Source: BOG-908 sp963692875 (GTDB lineage Bacteria > Pseudomonadota > Alphaproteobacteria > Acetobacterales > Acetobacteraceae). Taken from it: a DNA stretch of 64,000 bases. The translations under genes and the position numbers were made by a program. Below, piece after piece: positions 41,372-50,098 of the stretch (within the stretch, counting starts at the first letter, position 1; the number at the start of each line of letters is the position of its first letter). The DNA is taken from NCBI GenBank assembly GCA_965198755.1, contig OZ240673.1, positions 2,356,001-2,420,000 on the forward strand, read 5' to 3'. The notes under the pieces were generated by a model. The model saw only the letters and a list, made by a program, of their open reading frames with translations. It had not been told where the DNA came from and did not search any database.

Positions 41372-41402
41372 GCGGAGCACGCGTTGCGCCTTCGACTTTG
41401 CA

Positions 41403-41537
41403 GCAAGCAAGCGGTTCTTTTTTGAAAAAAAGAACCAAAAAACTTTTGTTCCTTTGGCGCACGCTGCAGGACCTTCGCGACAGCAGGGATAAAAGTTTTT
41501 TGCTGCTTTTTTTCAAAAAAGCAGGCCTTGCTTGCTC
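41403..41537. repeat. Intergenic palindromic repeat, copy R24
   Basis: The left arm is TTGAAA/GGTTC type. The central stem is lost except for CGCGACAGCAGG. The right arm uses GCTGCTTTTTTTCAAAAAAGCAGGCC, so the arms belong to different types. Confidence 0.84.
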
Positions 41538-41552
41538 TCGCGAGTTCACGTC

Positions 41553-41972
41553 GTGATCGATCCTTTCGACCTTGCGCGCTTCCTGGCAGCGCAGTCACCC
41601 GTGTTTAGCCAAGTACTGACGGAACTGAGCGCCGGCCGGAAGCGGACGCATTGGATGTGGTTCGTCTTCCCGCAAATTGCTGGCCTCGGGCACAGCGCAA
41701 TGGCACGGCGCTATGCGATCGCCTCGCTGGAGGAGGCGCGGGCCTATCTTGCGCACCCGGTGCTCGGGAGCCGTCTGGCAACGTGCACGGCAATGGCCAA
41801 CGCGGTGCAGGAAAAATCTGCGCTGGACGTGTTCGGCGCGCCGGACGACGCCAAGTTCCGCTCGTCGATGACGTTGTTCAAGCACGCCGGCGGTGCAGCG
41901 GTGTTCGACGAGGCGCTTGTCAGATATTTTGCAGGACTGGACGACAAGCTTACGATCGAGTTGTTGGTCTGA
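41553..41972 (+). CDS. DUF1810 family protein
   Basis: The 139-residue protein is a compact DUF1810 member: DPFDLARFLAAQSPVFSQVLTEL, KRTHWMWFVFPQIAGLGHSAMARRYAI and the LFKHAG region. Family function is unknown; relatives are sometimes listed as calpastatin-like, without proof. The GTG at 41553 is the likely start, as upstream sequence is repeat R24. It stands alone between repeats. Confidence 0.88.
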   Translation: MIDPFDLARFLAAQSPVFSQVLTELSAGRKRTHWMWFVFPQIAGLGHSAMARRYAIASLEEARAYLAHPVLGSRLATCTAMANAVQEKSALDVFGAPDDAKFRSSMTLFKHAGGAAVFDEALVRYFAGLDDKLTIELLV

Positions 41973-41976
41973 GTAA

Positions 41977-42008
41977 AAGCAAGCGGTTTTCAAAAAACGA
42001 TTGGTTGC
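41977..42008. repeat. Fragment of the intergenic palindromic repeat (R25)
   Basis: AAAAGCAAGCGGTTTTCAAAAAACGATT keeps only one shortened arm. It lies right behind the DUF1810 stop codon and a full copy follows 100 bp later. Confidence 0.6.
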
Positions 42009-42110
42009 AGGGCTTTGTTGACGCCTGGTGGTGCTACGGCATCCGCCAGAGTTTTGGATTCGTCGGGAAAGTTACAGTCGCATATCAGCTTGCGTTGATG
42101 CTGACCCGTA

Positions 42111-42247
42111 GAAAGCAAGCAGTCCTTTTTTGAAAAAAAGGACCAAAAAACTTTTGACTCCGCTGTCGCGCGCTCTCCGGAGAGTCCGCAACAGGGGAGT
42201 CGAAAGTTTTTTGCTTCTTTTTTCAAAAAAGAAGGCCTTGCTTGCTT
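42111..42247. repeat. Intergenic palindromic repeat, copy R26
   Basis: The left arm is CAGTCCTTTTTTG/AAAAAAAGGACC with AAAAAACTTTTG, the GGTCC variant also seen in R3. The centre is CCGCTGTCGCG to CAACAGGGG. The right arm ends GAAGGCCTTGC. Confidence 0.86.
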
Positions 42248-42280
42248 CGGAACGGTCAACCCTCAGGCCGGTTGGTATCA
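42248..42280. repeat. Repeat-flanking module A, copy 2
   Basis: CGGAACGGTCA then CCCTCAGGCCGGTTGGTA, the inverted counterpart of 4843-4873. At both places the module adjoins the AAGCAAGC end of a GGTCC-variant repeat (R3, R26). Confidence 0.7.
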
Positions 42281-43249
42281 CTCTACCGATTGCCGCTCCA
42301 CGAAGAACCGGCCGGTCGAGTACGAGACCCAGAACCGGCCCCGCTTGAGGAACTCCACCCCGAGCAGCCCGTCGCCGCCCATGTCCACACGCCCGCTGTT
42401 GACCACCACGGCGCGCGCATCGCCGAACACCTGGCCGGCGACTTCCAGCCGCGGAAAGATGTGCAGGAAGGCGGAGAACGCCGCGTCGTTCACGCCGTGG
42501 CCGCGCAACGGCCGGCTCTCCTCCAGCATTTCCGGCGTGGCGCCGGCGCGTGCCGCAGCCCGGGTGGAGACGACCAGGCCAGGCGAGCCGGTGTCGAGCA
42601 GCAGGTTCACGCTGACGCCGTCCAGCTTGACGGGAACGACCACGTGGCGGGACGGCGCCACCGTAATGTCGCTGGAGCTGGTCATACCTCCCCAGTCGGG
42701 CTTGACCTCGTCACAGCCGGCAACGTTCCAAAGTCCGAGCTGGCGGTGGTTGATGTCGATGTCCAGGTCGAAATGCGACAGGATGTCCGCACCCACCAGC
42801 CCGCCGGCGGCAGACCCGTCGGCCAGCAACTCGCCGAAGGCGGCGATCGGCACCGGCTTGTCGGTCACCTTGACGGCGCCCAGCATCAGCGATTGCGTGT
42901 GGGCGATGTAGAGGTGGCTTTCCTTGCCGCCGACGCCGAACACATCCACCGTCTTGTCGAAATCCCGAGGCAAATGCAGGCTTTCTGCCGTCTCCTTCGA
43001 GACGGTGGTGACCGCGGCGCCGGTGTCGATGAACATCATCACCGTGGTGCCGTCCACCACGACGGGCACGTAGAGCTTGTCGCGCCACAGCGTGATCGGC
43101 AGTTGCGCCACCCGATTCATCAGGCAGTCGGCCCGCGCCTGGCCCGCCGCCAGGGTGACGCAGGCCAGCACCGCCAGGCGCGCAACGCGCGCGAAGATGG
43201 CCAGCGCTGGCCTGCGGAGTATCACGGCAGCATCAGGCACGCGCGGCAT
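42278..43249 (-). CDS. Secreted retropepsin-like aspartic protease domain protein
   Basis: The 323-residue paralogue of the 16.7 kb gene has a Sec signal peptide ending AAGQARA-DC near residue 40 and two aspartyl-protease halves: MFIDTGAAVTTVS with D75 and LLLDTGSPGLVVS with D219. Between them lies GGLVGADILSHFDLDID. Unlike its paralogue, cleavage after ARA is more likely than a lipobox. It is predicted to be periplasmic. Substrate unknown. Confidence 0.84.
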   Translation of the reverse strand: MPRVPDAAVILRRPALAIFARVARLAVLACVTLAAGQARADCLMNRVAQLPITLWRDKLYVPVVVDGTTVMMFIDTGAAVTTVSKETAESLHLPRDFDKTVDVFGVGGKESHLYIAHTQSLMLGAVKVTDKPVPIAAFGELLADGSAAGGLVGADILSHFDLDIDINHRQLGLWNVAGCDEVKPDWGGMTSSSDITVAPSRHVVVPVKLDGVSVNLLLDTGSPGLVVSTRAAARAGATPEMLEESRPLRGHGVNDAAFSAFLHIFPRLEVAGQVFGDARAVVVNSGRVDMGGDGLLGVEFLKRGRFWVSYSTGRFFVERQSVE

Positions 43250-43395
43250 CGTCTGAACGATCCTGTATCGTTATGACGTGTATGGCGGAAAGCTGGGGTT
43301 GGGCCAAGAGGAAAGTTGCGGCGAGTTACCGGCCGAAGCGGCGGTGTCGCTGCTGCGTGACACTCATGACAGTGCCCTAAAGTTTGGAACGTCCA

Positions 43396-43538
43396 AAGAA
43401 AGCAAGCAGTTCTTTTTTGAAAAAAAGAACCAAAAAACTTTTGTTTCCTGAGTACACGCTGCGGGAGACTCCGCGACAGCAGGACCAAAAGTTTTTTGCT
43501 GCTTTTTTTCAAAAAAGCAGGCCTTTCTTGCTTTCTGA
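43396..43538. repeat. Intergenic palindromic repeat, copy R27
   Basis: The left arm is TTGAAA/GGTTC type, the centre keeps CCGCGACAGCAGG, and the right arm is GCTGCTTTTTTTC/GAAAAAAAGCAG-like closing GGCCTTTCTTGC. Confidence 0.85.
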
Positions 43539-43553
43539 CTGACTGGCTGGCAT

Positions 43554-43673
43554 TCTTTTTTTTTGGAGAAGACGCAAAGAGCATCGTCGGCGCTGTCGCG
43601 GGTGGCTGAGACGGTGCGCTTTACCGTGACATGGTTACCGAGAAGAACGTCTTCTGGTTTTCTCCAAAAATGC
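43554..43673. repeat. Related A/T-armed inverted repeat beside R27
   Basis: Outer arms TTTTTTTTTGGAGAA and TTCTCCAAAAA enclose GCGCTGTCGCGGG and a non-palindromic centre. The layout (T-run arm, GCTGTCGCG core) is that of the main family, but the arm letters GGAGAA replace GGTTC, so it is a distant subtype or a partial copy. Confidence 0.55.
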
Positions 43674-43674
43674 C

Positions 43675-44436
43675 TCAGTTATGCTTGCTCACCTGCTGTG
43701 CAAACGGCTGCTTCAGCGCCGCGGTGATCACGTCGGCCATGGCCTGCGCGAGGCACGCATAGCCGCGGTTGTTCATGTGGAAGCCGTCCACGGCGATGAA
43801 GTCGTCATACGGCGCGCCCTCGGCCGCCCAGTGGTCCATCAGCGTGCCGCGGGAGAACAGGTTTACCTTGCTCTCGACGGCGATCTCGCGCAGCGTGTCG
43901 TCGATGACGGAATGTTCCGGCGCGGACAGGATGCGCTGGCTGCGCTGGTTGTCCATCAGCACGACGTCGGCGCCGGCCGCTTTCAGCTTAGCGATGCCTT
44001 CTTCCAGCAACTGGCGGAACAGGCGCGGGGATTCGTCGTGCACCGCGCCGTTGGCCCCCACCTGCCAGATCACCAGCTGCGGGCGGACCGCCAGCACGTC
44101 GGAATCCAGCCGCGCCAGCTCCTCCGGCGCGTCCTGGCCGCCGATGCCGCGGTTGATGAAGGCGAAGTCGGCGCGCGGCAAATCCTCGTTGAGGTAGCGC
44201 TGCAGCAGCGCCGGGTAGGAATGCGCGATGTCGGTGGCCATCCAGCCGCGCGTCGAGCTCGATCCGAGGGCGACCGCCACCAACGGCTGGTTGGTCGCCA
44301 GCGCCGCCCGGGTGTGGGGTAGCAGCGGGATCGGCAGGTCGCCTTTCGGCGGGCAGTCCGGCGCGTCTGCCCCGGCCGGCACCGCCCAGGCGAGTACGAT
44401 CAGGGTGGCCGCCAGACCGAGTGTTCGGCAACACAG
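43675..44436 (-). CDS. SGNH/GDSL-type hydrolase with signal peptide (start unclear)
   Basis: Catalytic blocks are visible: VAVALGSSSTRGW for the Ser block, FAFINRGIGGQDAPEELARL, VIWQVGANGA, and the Asp-His block AVDGFHMNNRGYACLA. A hydrophobic signal with LGLAATLIVLAWAVPAGA precedes DAPDCPPKG, so the protein is exported. No ATG, GTG or TTG is in frame at the expected place; the first usable start codon upstream lies beyond repeat R28 at 44649. The repeat probably replaced the 5' end, or a CTG near 44436 is used. The coordinate given is the CTG. Confidence 0.72.
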   Translation of the reverse strand: MCCRTLGLAATLIVLAWAVPAGADAPDCPPKGDLPIPLLPHTRAALATNQPLVAVALGSSSTRGWMATDIAHSYPALLQRYLNEDLPRADFAFINRGIGGQDAPEELARLDSDVLAVRPQLVIWQVGANGAVHDESPRLFRQLLEEGIAKLKAAGADVVLMDNQRSQRILSAPEHSVIDDTLREIAVESKVNLFSRGTLMDHWAAEGAPYDDFIAVDGFHMNNRGYACLAQAMADVITAALKQPFAQQVSKHN

Positions 44437-44571
44437 AAAGCAAGCAGTTCTTTTTTGAAAAAAAGAACCAAAAAACTTTTGGTCCTTGGCGCGCGTCTGT
44501 TGAACGGTCCGCGATAGCCGAGACAAAAGTTTTTTGCTTCTTTTTTTCAAAAAAGAAGGCCTTGCTTTCTT
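44434..44571. repeat. Intergenic palindromic repeat, copy R28
   Basis: The left arm is TTGAAA/GGTTC type. The centre is worn, with CCGCGATAGCCG. The right arm is TTTCAAA/GCTTC type closing GAAGGCCTTGC. It sits directly on the presumed start of the SGNH hydrolase. Confidence 0.86.
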
Positions 44572-44678
44572 ACTACGACAAGCCTGCCGAAAACCCACTC
44601 TCACGCGCAGGCCCGACGCGATTATCCAGGCATACCCCAGCGAGCCCACTTCGCTTTCGTGCAGCCGGAAACCCGACC

Positions 44679-46118
44679 TCAGGTAGCCGTCCCTCCGACC
44701 GTCAGTCCCCTGATCTTCAGCGTCGGCTGCCCTACGCCCACCGGCACGCCCTGGCCGTTCTTGCCGCAGGTGCCGATGCCGGGGTCGAGCTCCATGTCGC
44801 CGCCGATCATGTCCACCTTGGTCAGGCTGTCCGGGCCGTTGCCGATCAAGGTGGCGCCCTTAACCGGCGCGGTGACCCGGCCGTCCTCGATGAGGTACGC
44901 CTCGCTGGCGGAGAAGACGAACTTGCCGGACGTGATGTCCACCTGGCCGCCGCCGAAGTTCACCGCGTAGAGGCCGCGCTTCACCGACGCGATCATCTCG
45001 TCCTTGTGGTGGGTGCCGTTCAGCATGACGGTGTTGGTCATGCGCGGCATCGGCGCGTGGGCGAAGCTTTCGCGGCGGCCGTTGCCGGTGGGGCGCACGC
45101 CCATCAGGCGGGCGTTGAGGCGGTCCTGCAGGTAGCCGGTCAGGATGCCGTCCTCAATCAGCACGGTGCGGTTGGTGGGCGTGCCCTCGTCGTCGATGGT
45201 GAGCGAGCCGCGGCGGTCGGCCAAGGTGCCATCGTCCACCACGGTGACGCCGCGGCTGGCGACCTGCTGGCCCATCAGGCCGGCGAACGCGCTGGTCTTC
45301 TTGCGGTTGAAGTCGCCTTCCAGGCCGTGGCCGATCGCCTCGTGCAGCAGGATGCCGGGCCAGCCGTTGCCGAGCACCACCTCCATCTCGCCGGCCGGCG
45401 CGGGGACGGAGTCCAGCTTGAGGATCGCCTGGCGCAGCGCCTCGTCCACCGCGGCGCGCCAGGTTGCAGGGGCGAGGAAACGGTCGAAGCCCTCGCGGCC
45501 GCCCATGCCGTGGGTGCCGGACTCGCGCTTGCCGTTGCGCTCGACCACCACGCTGACGTTGAGGCGCACCAGCGGACGGAGGTCGGCGGTGCGGCTGCCA
45601 TCGGCGCGCACGATCTGCACCGCCTGCCACTCGCCGTGCAGCGAGGCCATCACCTGGGCGACGCGGCTGTCCTTGGCGCGGGCGTAGGCGTCGATCTCGG
45701 AGAGGATGGCGGCGCGGCCGGCGAAGCCGTCATGGGTGATGGGCGAGGCGTCCGAGTATAGCCGGGCGTTGGTGCCGTTGGGTGCGACCGAGGCGGTGCC
45801 GTGGCGGCCGCCGCGCACCGCGCTGACGGTGGAGGACGCGCGGCGCAGGGCGGCGTCCGACAGCTCGCCGGCATGGGCGTAGCCGGTCTCCTCGCCGAGC
45901 ACGGCGCGGAGGCCGAAGCCCATGGCGGTGTCGTAGTTGGCGGCGCGGATGCGGCCGTCGTCGAGGCTGATGCTCTCGGACTCGCGGTATTCCAGGAACA
46001 GCTCGCCGTCGTCTGCACCGGCCAGGGCATCGGCGGTGATACGCTCGGCGGCCGCGCGATCCAGCGTGGCGTCCGCACGGTTGAAGAACAGGTCGTCGGT
46101 AGTGGCCAAGGCCGACAT
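44679..46118 (-). CDS. tldD: TldD-family metalloprotease
   Basis: The 479-residue TldD protein carries the zinc motif HEAIGHGLEGDF near residue 255 and the C-terminal glycine-rich domain with GTCGKNGQGVPVGVGQPTLKIRGLTVGG. With TldE it degrades unfolded peptides and matures modified peptides such as microcins and some RiPPs. A TldE partner is not in the window. It precedes nothing co-directional but follows ctaA by 34 bp, so both are likely on one transcript. Confidence 0.95.
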   Translation of the reverse strand: MSALATTDDLFFNRADATLDRAAAERITADALAGADDGELFLEYRESESISLDDGRIRAANYDTAMGFGLRAVLGEETGYAHAGELSDAALRRASSTVSAVRGGRHGTASVAPNGTNARLYSDASPITHDGFAGRAAILSEIDAYARAKDSRVAQVMASLHGEWQAVQIVRADGSRTADLRPLVRLNVSVVVERNGKRESGTHGMGGREGFDRFLAPATWRAAVDEALRQAILKLDSVPAPAGEMEVVLGNGWPGILLHEAIGHGLEGDFNRKKTSAFAGLMGQQVASRGVTVVDDGTLADRRGSLTIDDEGTPTNRTVLIEDGILTGYLQDRLNARLMGVRPTGNGRRESFAHAPMPRMTNTVMLNGTHHKDEMIASVKRGLYAVNFGGGQVDITSGKFVFSASEAYLIEDGRVTAPVKGATLIGNGPDSLTKVDMIGGDMELDPGIGTCGKNGQGVPVGVGQPTLKIRGLTVGGTAT

Positions 46119-46152
46119 CAGGTGATCCTAAGGGAGAGACGTGAACGCGGCG

Positions 46153-47283
46153 TCAACGCGCGCCGCGCAGGGAGTGGGTGACGGCCAGCGCTGCGGCGAG
46201 CAGCAGCACGGCGTTGGCCTGGTGGGCGGCGGCCAGCGGCACCTCCACGTGGGAGAGCAGGGTGGCGACGCCGAGGCCGTACTGGGTCAGGACCAGCGCG
46301 CCCATGCAGACGAGTGCGATGCGCGCAGGTTCGGGCAGGCGGGCTTCGGGCAGGCGTGCTTCAGGCAGGCGTGCTCGGGGCAAGCGGGCGCGGTTTGCCG
46401 GCAGCAGCAGCCCACAGGCGACGGTGGCCAGCGTCAGCACCGCGGCGAGCGTGGCCAGCAGGCGGTGGTCGAACTGCACTGCGATCACGTTCTCGGTCAG
46501 GTTGCGCAGGAAGGGGTGCAGGTCCGCGTAGCCGGCGGGGAACAGGCGGCCGTCCATCAGCGGGAAGCTGTCGTAGACCAGGCCGGCATGGGTGCCGGCG
46601 GTGAAGCCGCCCGCCACGATCGCCAAGGCGACGCAGGTGGCGGCGGCGCCCGCTAGGCGGCGGAGGTGACGGCCGCGCGGGATGGAGGGGGCCACCGGCT
46701 CCAGCACGCCGAACGCGGTCCACAGCATGCCGGCGAACAGGGTCAGCGCCAGGCAAAGGTGCAGCACCAGACGGTAGGGGGAGACTGCGGTGCTGGCCGC
46801 CTCGAAGCCGGACGCCACCATGAACCAGCCGACCGCACCCTGCAGCGCGCCCAGCGCGTAGAGGCCGACCAGGCGCAGGATCAGCGGGCGACGGATGGCG
46901 CCGGTGACGGCGAACCAAACGAGCGGGATGAGGAAGACCACGTTCATCAACCGGCCCCAGGCGCGGTGGGTCCACTCGAGCCAGAAGATGCCGCGAAAGC
47001 CGGCCAGGTCCATGCCGGGGTGCAGCAGCGCGTATTGCGGGATCTGCTTGTAGAGGGCGAACAGGCGCTCCCACTCGGCGTGGGAGAGCGGCGGCAGGGC
47101 ACCCGACAGCGGCGCCCACTCCATGATGGACAGGCCGGACCCCGTCAGCCGGGTGGCGCCGCCAAGCACAACCATGCCCCAGATCATGAAGGAGACGACG
47201 AACAGCCAGGCGGCCACGCGGTGACGGCGGCGGCGGTCGAGAGCGGCCTCGATGCTGGGGAAACTGCGGTCGTCGAAAGGCAT
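46153..47283 (-). CDS. ctaA: Heme A synthase (COX15/CtaA)
   Basis: The 376-residue eight-helix membrane enzyme oxidises the C8 methyl group of heme O to heme A for cytochrome oxidase. It has VVLGGATRLTGSGLSIMEWAPLSGALPP near residue 40, FWLEWTHRAWGRLMNV near 103 with a heme-binding histidine, VVAGGFTAGTHAGLVYDSFPLMDG near 225, and VQFDHRLLATLA near 268. Between helices 6 and 7 lies a tandem RLPxA repeat (four units, DNA unit 15 bp, 46325-46390), unusual in the family. Divergent from the glycosyltransferase. Confidence 0.95.
   Translation of the reverse strand: MPFDDRSFPSIEAALDRRRRHRVAAWLFVVSFMIWGMVVLGGATRLTGSGLSIMEWAPLSGALPPLSHAEWERLFALYKQIPQYALLHPGMDLAGFRGIFWLEWTHRAWGRLMNVVFLIPLVWFAVTGAIRRPLILRLVGLYALGALQGAVGWFMVASGFEAASTAVSPYRLVLHLCLALTLFAGMLWTAFGVLEPVAPSIPRGRHLRRLAGAAATCVALAIVAGGFTAGTHAGLVYDSFPLMDGRLFPAGYADLHPFLRNLTENVIAVQFDHRLLATLAAVLTLATVACGLLLPANRARLPRARLPEARLPEARLPEPARIALVCMGALVLTQYGLGVATLLSHVEVPLAAAHQANAVLLLAAALAVTHSLRGAR
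46325..46390. repeat. 15-bp tandem repeat inside ctaA
   Basis: About four units of the type GCTTCGGGCAGGCGG, with single-base differences, encode RLPEA repeats in a loop of the heme A synthase. The unit length is a multiple of three, so copy changes keep frame. Confidence 0.85.
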
Positions 47284-47374
47284 CGTGCGAGGCTACAATC
47301 CGGCTGGAGGGGTGCCAAGCCAAATCGCCGGCATGCTATCCCTGCCCGGTTTCAGGTGCTACCGGCGCCCTCCC

Positions 47375-48172
47375 ATGCAAGCCCCAATTCCCCCTGCCCC
47401 GGTGTCGGCGGCGCCTGGCTCCGGCGCTGGTGAACCGGGCACTGTCGTCTCCGTCGTGGTGCCGGTGCGTAACGAGGCGGCCAACATCGCGCCGCTGGTC
47501 GGCGAGATCCGCGCGGCCTTGGCCGGCACGCCGCACGAGATCGTCTACGTGGACGACGGCAGCACCGACGAGACCGCCGCCGCGTTGCGCGCCGAGGCCC
47601 AGGCCGCCCCGCTGACTATCCGCCGCCACCGCACCGGGTGCGGCCAGAGTGCCGCGATCATCACCGGCATCGTTGCCGCGTCCGGCACCTGGGTCGCCAC
47701 GCTGGACGGCGACGGGCAGAACGACCCGGCGGACATCCCTGCCCTGCTCGCGCGCGCGCAAGAGTTGCCGGCGCTGAGCCTGGTCGCCGGCCACCGCACC
47801 ACCAGGCGTGACAGCCGGGTCAAGCGGCTGAGCTCGCGCGCGGCCAACGCCATACGCGCCCGGATGCTGGGCGACGCCACGCCGGACACCGGCTGCGGGC
47901 TGAAGGTGTTCCGGCGGGCGGACTTCCTGGCCCTGCCGGCGTTCGACCACATGCACCGCTTCCTGCCGGCGCTGTTCATCCGCGCCGGCGGGCAGGTGGT
48001 GTCCGTGCCGGTCGGGCACCGGCCGCGCACCCGCGGGGCCAGCAAATACGGCACGCTGGACCGGCTGTGGGTGGGGGTGTTCGACCTGGTGGGCGTGGCG
48101 TGGCTGCAGCGGCGCTGGACGCGGCCGGTGCTGGAGCCGGATGGAGCATTCTTGGATGAAAACGGGACTTGA
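47375..48172 (+). CDS. Family 2 glycosyltransferase (DPM/ArnC-like)
   Basis: The 265-residue GT-A enzyme has VSVVVPVRNEAANIAPLVGEI, the donor motif VYVDDGSTDET near residue 67, VATLDGDGQNDPADIP near 105 and TGCGLKVFRRADFL near 170. This set is typical of dolichol-phosphate-mannose or undecaprenyl-phosphate sugar transferases. The C-terminal membrane helices seen in ArnC are missing, so it may be peripheral. The ATG at 47375 is preferred; ATG 47333 is possible. Confidence 0.85.
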   Translation: MQAPIPPAPVSAAPGSGAGEPGTVVSVVVPVRNEAANIAPLVGEIRAALAGTPHEIVYVDDGSTDETAAALRAEAQAAPLTIRRHRTGCGQSAAIITGIVAASGTWVATLDGDGQNDPADIPALLARAQELPALSLVAGHRTTRRDSRVKRLSSRAANAIRARMLGDATPDTGCGLKVFRRADFLALPAFDHMHRFLPALFIRAGGQVVSVPVGHRPRTRGASKYGTLDRLWVGVFDLVGVAWLQRRWTRPVLEPDGAFLDENGT

Positions 48173-48228
48173 TGTGGAGGGTTTGCGGAGCGATGTTGGA
48201 TTGAGCAACATATCCGGAGGCTGAGACG

Positions 48229-48453
48229 ATGGCCGAGTTCCGCCTGAAAGTCCCTGACGAGCTGCTGTATTCCATGCAGACCAAGCTCGGCGGCGCCAAG
48301 ATGACCGACATCGCGCGCGACGCACTGGGGCTGCTGAACTGGGCAGTGGACGAACGCCTGCGCGGCCGGGTAGTGCTGTCGGGCACCGAGGACGGCGAAA
48401 AACTCACCCGCATCACCCTGCCGAGCCTGGACCGCGTGCAGCCGATCACCTGA
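48229..48453 (+). CDS. Small hypothetical protein (74 residues)
   Basis: MAEFRLKVPDELLYSMQTKLGGAKMTDIARDALGLLNWAVDERLRG resembles a ribbon-helix-helix-like or stress-type small protein, but no family is assigned. CGGAGGCTGAGACG before the ATG is a strong ribosome site, which supports translation. The next small ORF starts 15 bp after its stop. Confidence 0.65.
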   Translation: MAEFRLKVPDELLYSMQTKLGGAKMTDIARDALGLLNWAVDERLRGRVVLSGTEDGEKLTRITLPSLDRVQPIT

Positions 48454-48467
48454 CGGCGCAGCCCGCC

Positions 48468-48884
48468 GTGGAGGAGACGCCGGCGCACGTCAGCCTGGCG
48501 CGCAGTGCGATCGCGCTGGACACCGAGATTACCGCCGGGCGGCTGCCGCCCGTCGCCGCCGCTGGCGTGCTGCTGACCAAGATCGTGCTGGCCATGGTGA
48601 TGGCCAGCGTGGTTCTGCTGGCAGCCTACCTGATCTCCGCCGACTTCACCGAGGGCGCGGCGCTTACCCAGGCCACGAACAACCTGCTGAAGCAGCCGGG
48701 CGGCGGCGCCGAACAACTGCACCAGCTCTCCGAGATCATCCACCAGCTTGCCGACCAGCGCGCTGCGTTTCGCGCGTTCTGGCTGCAGATGGCGCAACTC
48801 ATCCTGCTGAACCTGCTTCTGCCGCTGTTGACGGCTTTGCTTGGGTATATTTTCGGGACGACGCGGGCCAGAAGCGAAGAGTAA
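48468..48884 (+). CDS. Two-helix membrane protein (138 residues), unknown function
   Basis: Two hydrophobic segments (ILAMVMASVV style, LLTKIVLAMVMASVVLLAAY near residue 36; LILLNLLLPLLTALLGYIFG near 112) are separated by a polar helix rich in Gln and Leu (NNLLKQPGGGAEQLHQLSEI). The GTG at 48468 follows the preceding gene closely, suggesting an operon of two small genes. Ends at repeat R29. Confidence 0.65.
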   Translation: MEETPAHVSLARSAIALDTEITAGRLPPVAAAGVLLTKIVLAMVMASVVLLAAYLISADFTEGAALTQATNNLLKQPGGGAEQLHQLSEIIHQLADQRAAFRAFWLQMAQLILLNLLLPLLTALLGYIFGTTRARSEE

Positions 48885-49033
48885 GCAAGGCCTTCTTTTT
48901 TGAAAAAAAGAAGCAAAAAACTTTTGGGCACGCTGTCGCGGGAAGCTGAAACACCACGCTTCACCACGACGCACCCACAGAGACCAAAAGTTTTTTGGTT
49001 CTTTTTTTCAAAAAAGAACTGCTTTCTTTCTTG
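48884..49033. repeat. Intergenic palindromic repeat, copy R29
   Basis: The left arm is TTGAAA/GAAGC type. The centre is ACGCTGTCGCGGG with an unmatched second half. The right arm is TTTCAAA/GGTTC type. Confidence 0.85.
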
Positions 49034-49045
49034 GGGAACCCACTC

Positions 49046-50098
49046 ATGCGCATGAACAAACTAGGCCAAACCGGCATGCTGGTCTCCGAGCTGTGCCTCG
49101 GCACAATGACGTTCGGCGGCAGCGAAGGCATGTGGCAGAAAATTGGCGCACTCACGCAGGACGAAGCGGAAAAGCTAGTCGGCCGCGCGATCGACGCGGG
49201 CATCAACTTCCTCGACACCGCCGACGTGTATTCGGAGGGGCTGTCCGAGCAGATCACCGGCCAGGCAATCCGCAACCTGAAGATACCGCGGGAGAACGTG
49301 GTCGTCGCCACCAAGGCGTTCGGCCAGATGGGGCCTGGGGCGAACAGCCGCGGCAACTCGCGGCTGCATCTGATTGATGCGTGCAAGGCGAGCCTGAAGC
49401 GGCTGCAGACGGACCACATCGACCTGTACCAGATCCACGGCTTCGATGCGGTGACGCCGATCGAGGAGACGGTGCGTGCGCTCGACATCCTCGTGCAGCA
49501 TGGGCATGTGCGCTACGTTGGCGTTTCGAACTGGGCGGCGTGGCAGATCGTCAAGGCGCTGGGGATTGCCGAACGGCACGGCCTGGCACGATTCGAAAGC
49601 CTGCAGGCGTACTACACGCTGGCAGGGCGCGACCTGGAGCGCGAGATCGTGCCGATGCTGCGGCACGAGCACGTGGGATTGATGGTGTGGAGCCCGCTCG
49701 CCGGCGGCCTGCTCAGCGGGAAGTACACGCGGAACCAGGAGAGTGCGGGCGACGGACGGCGCGCGAACTTCGACTTTCCGCCGGTGGAGCGGGAGCGTGC
49801 GTATGCCTGCATCGATGCGATGCGGCCGATTGCAGAAGCGCACAGCGTGTCGGTGGCGCAGGTGGCGCTGGCATGGCTGCTGCATCGGCGCGTGGTCAGC
49901 AGCGTGATCATCGGCGCCGAGCGGACGGAGCAGCTGGACGACAACATCGCGGCGACGACGTTGGTGCTGGGTGAACTGGAGTTGGACGCGCTGGACGAGG
50001 TGAGTGTGTTGCCGGCCGAGTATCCTGGGTGGATGTTGGAGCGGCAGGGGGTTCGAACGCAGGTTCTGAAGGAGCTTGGACGGGGAAACGCTAGGTAA
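49046..50098 (+). CDS. Aldo/keto reductase
   Basis: The 350-residue NADPH-dependent TIM-barrel enzyme starts MRMNKLGQTGMLVSELCLGTMTFGG. It has the catalytic tetrad region FLDTADVYSEGLSEQITGQAI (Asp and Tyr), VVATKAFG (Lys), and IDLYQIHGFD (His), with a cofactor loop at SVIIGAERTEQLDDNI. It belongs to the AKR12/13-like voltage-channel-subunit/YajO branch. Substrate unknown. ATG 49046 is the first after repeat R29. Confidence 0.94.
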   Translation: MRMNKLGQTGMLVSELCLGTMTFGGSEGMWQKIGALTQDEAEKLVGRAIDAGINFLDTADVYSEGLSEQITGQAIRNLKIPRENVVVATKAFGQMGPGANSRGNSRLHLIDACKASLKRLQTDHIDLYQIHGFDAVTPIEETVRALDILVQHGHVRYVGVSNWAAWQIVKALGIAERHGLARFESLQAYYTLAGRDLEREIVPMLRHEHVGLMVWSPLAGGLLSGKYTRNQESAGDGRRANFDFPPVERERAYACIDAMRPIAEAHSVSVAQVALAWLLHRRVVSSVIIGAERTEQLDDNIAATTLVLGELELDALDEVSVLPAEYPGWMLERQGVRTQVLKELGRGNAR

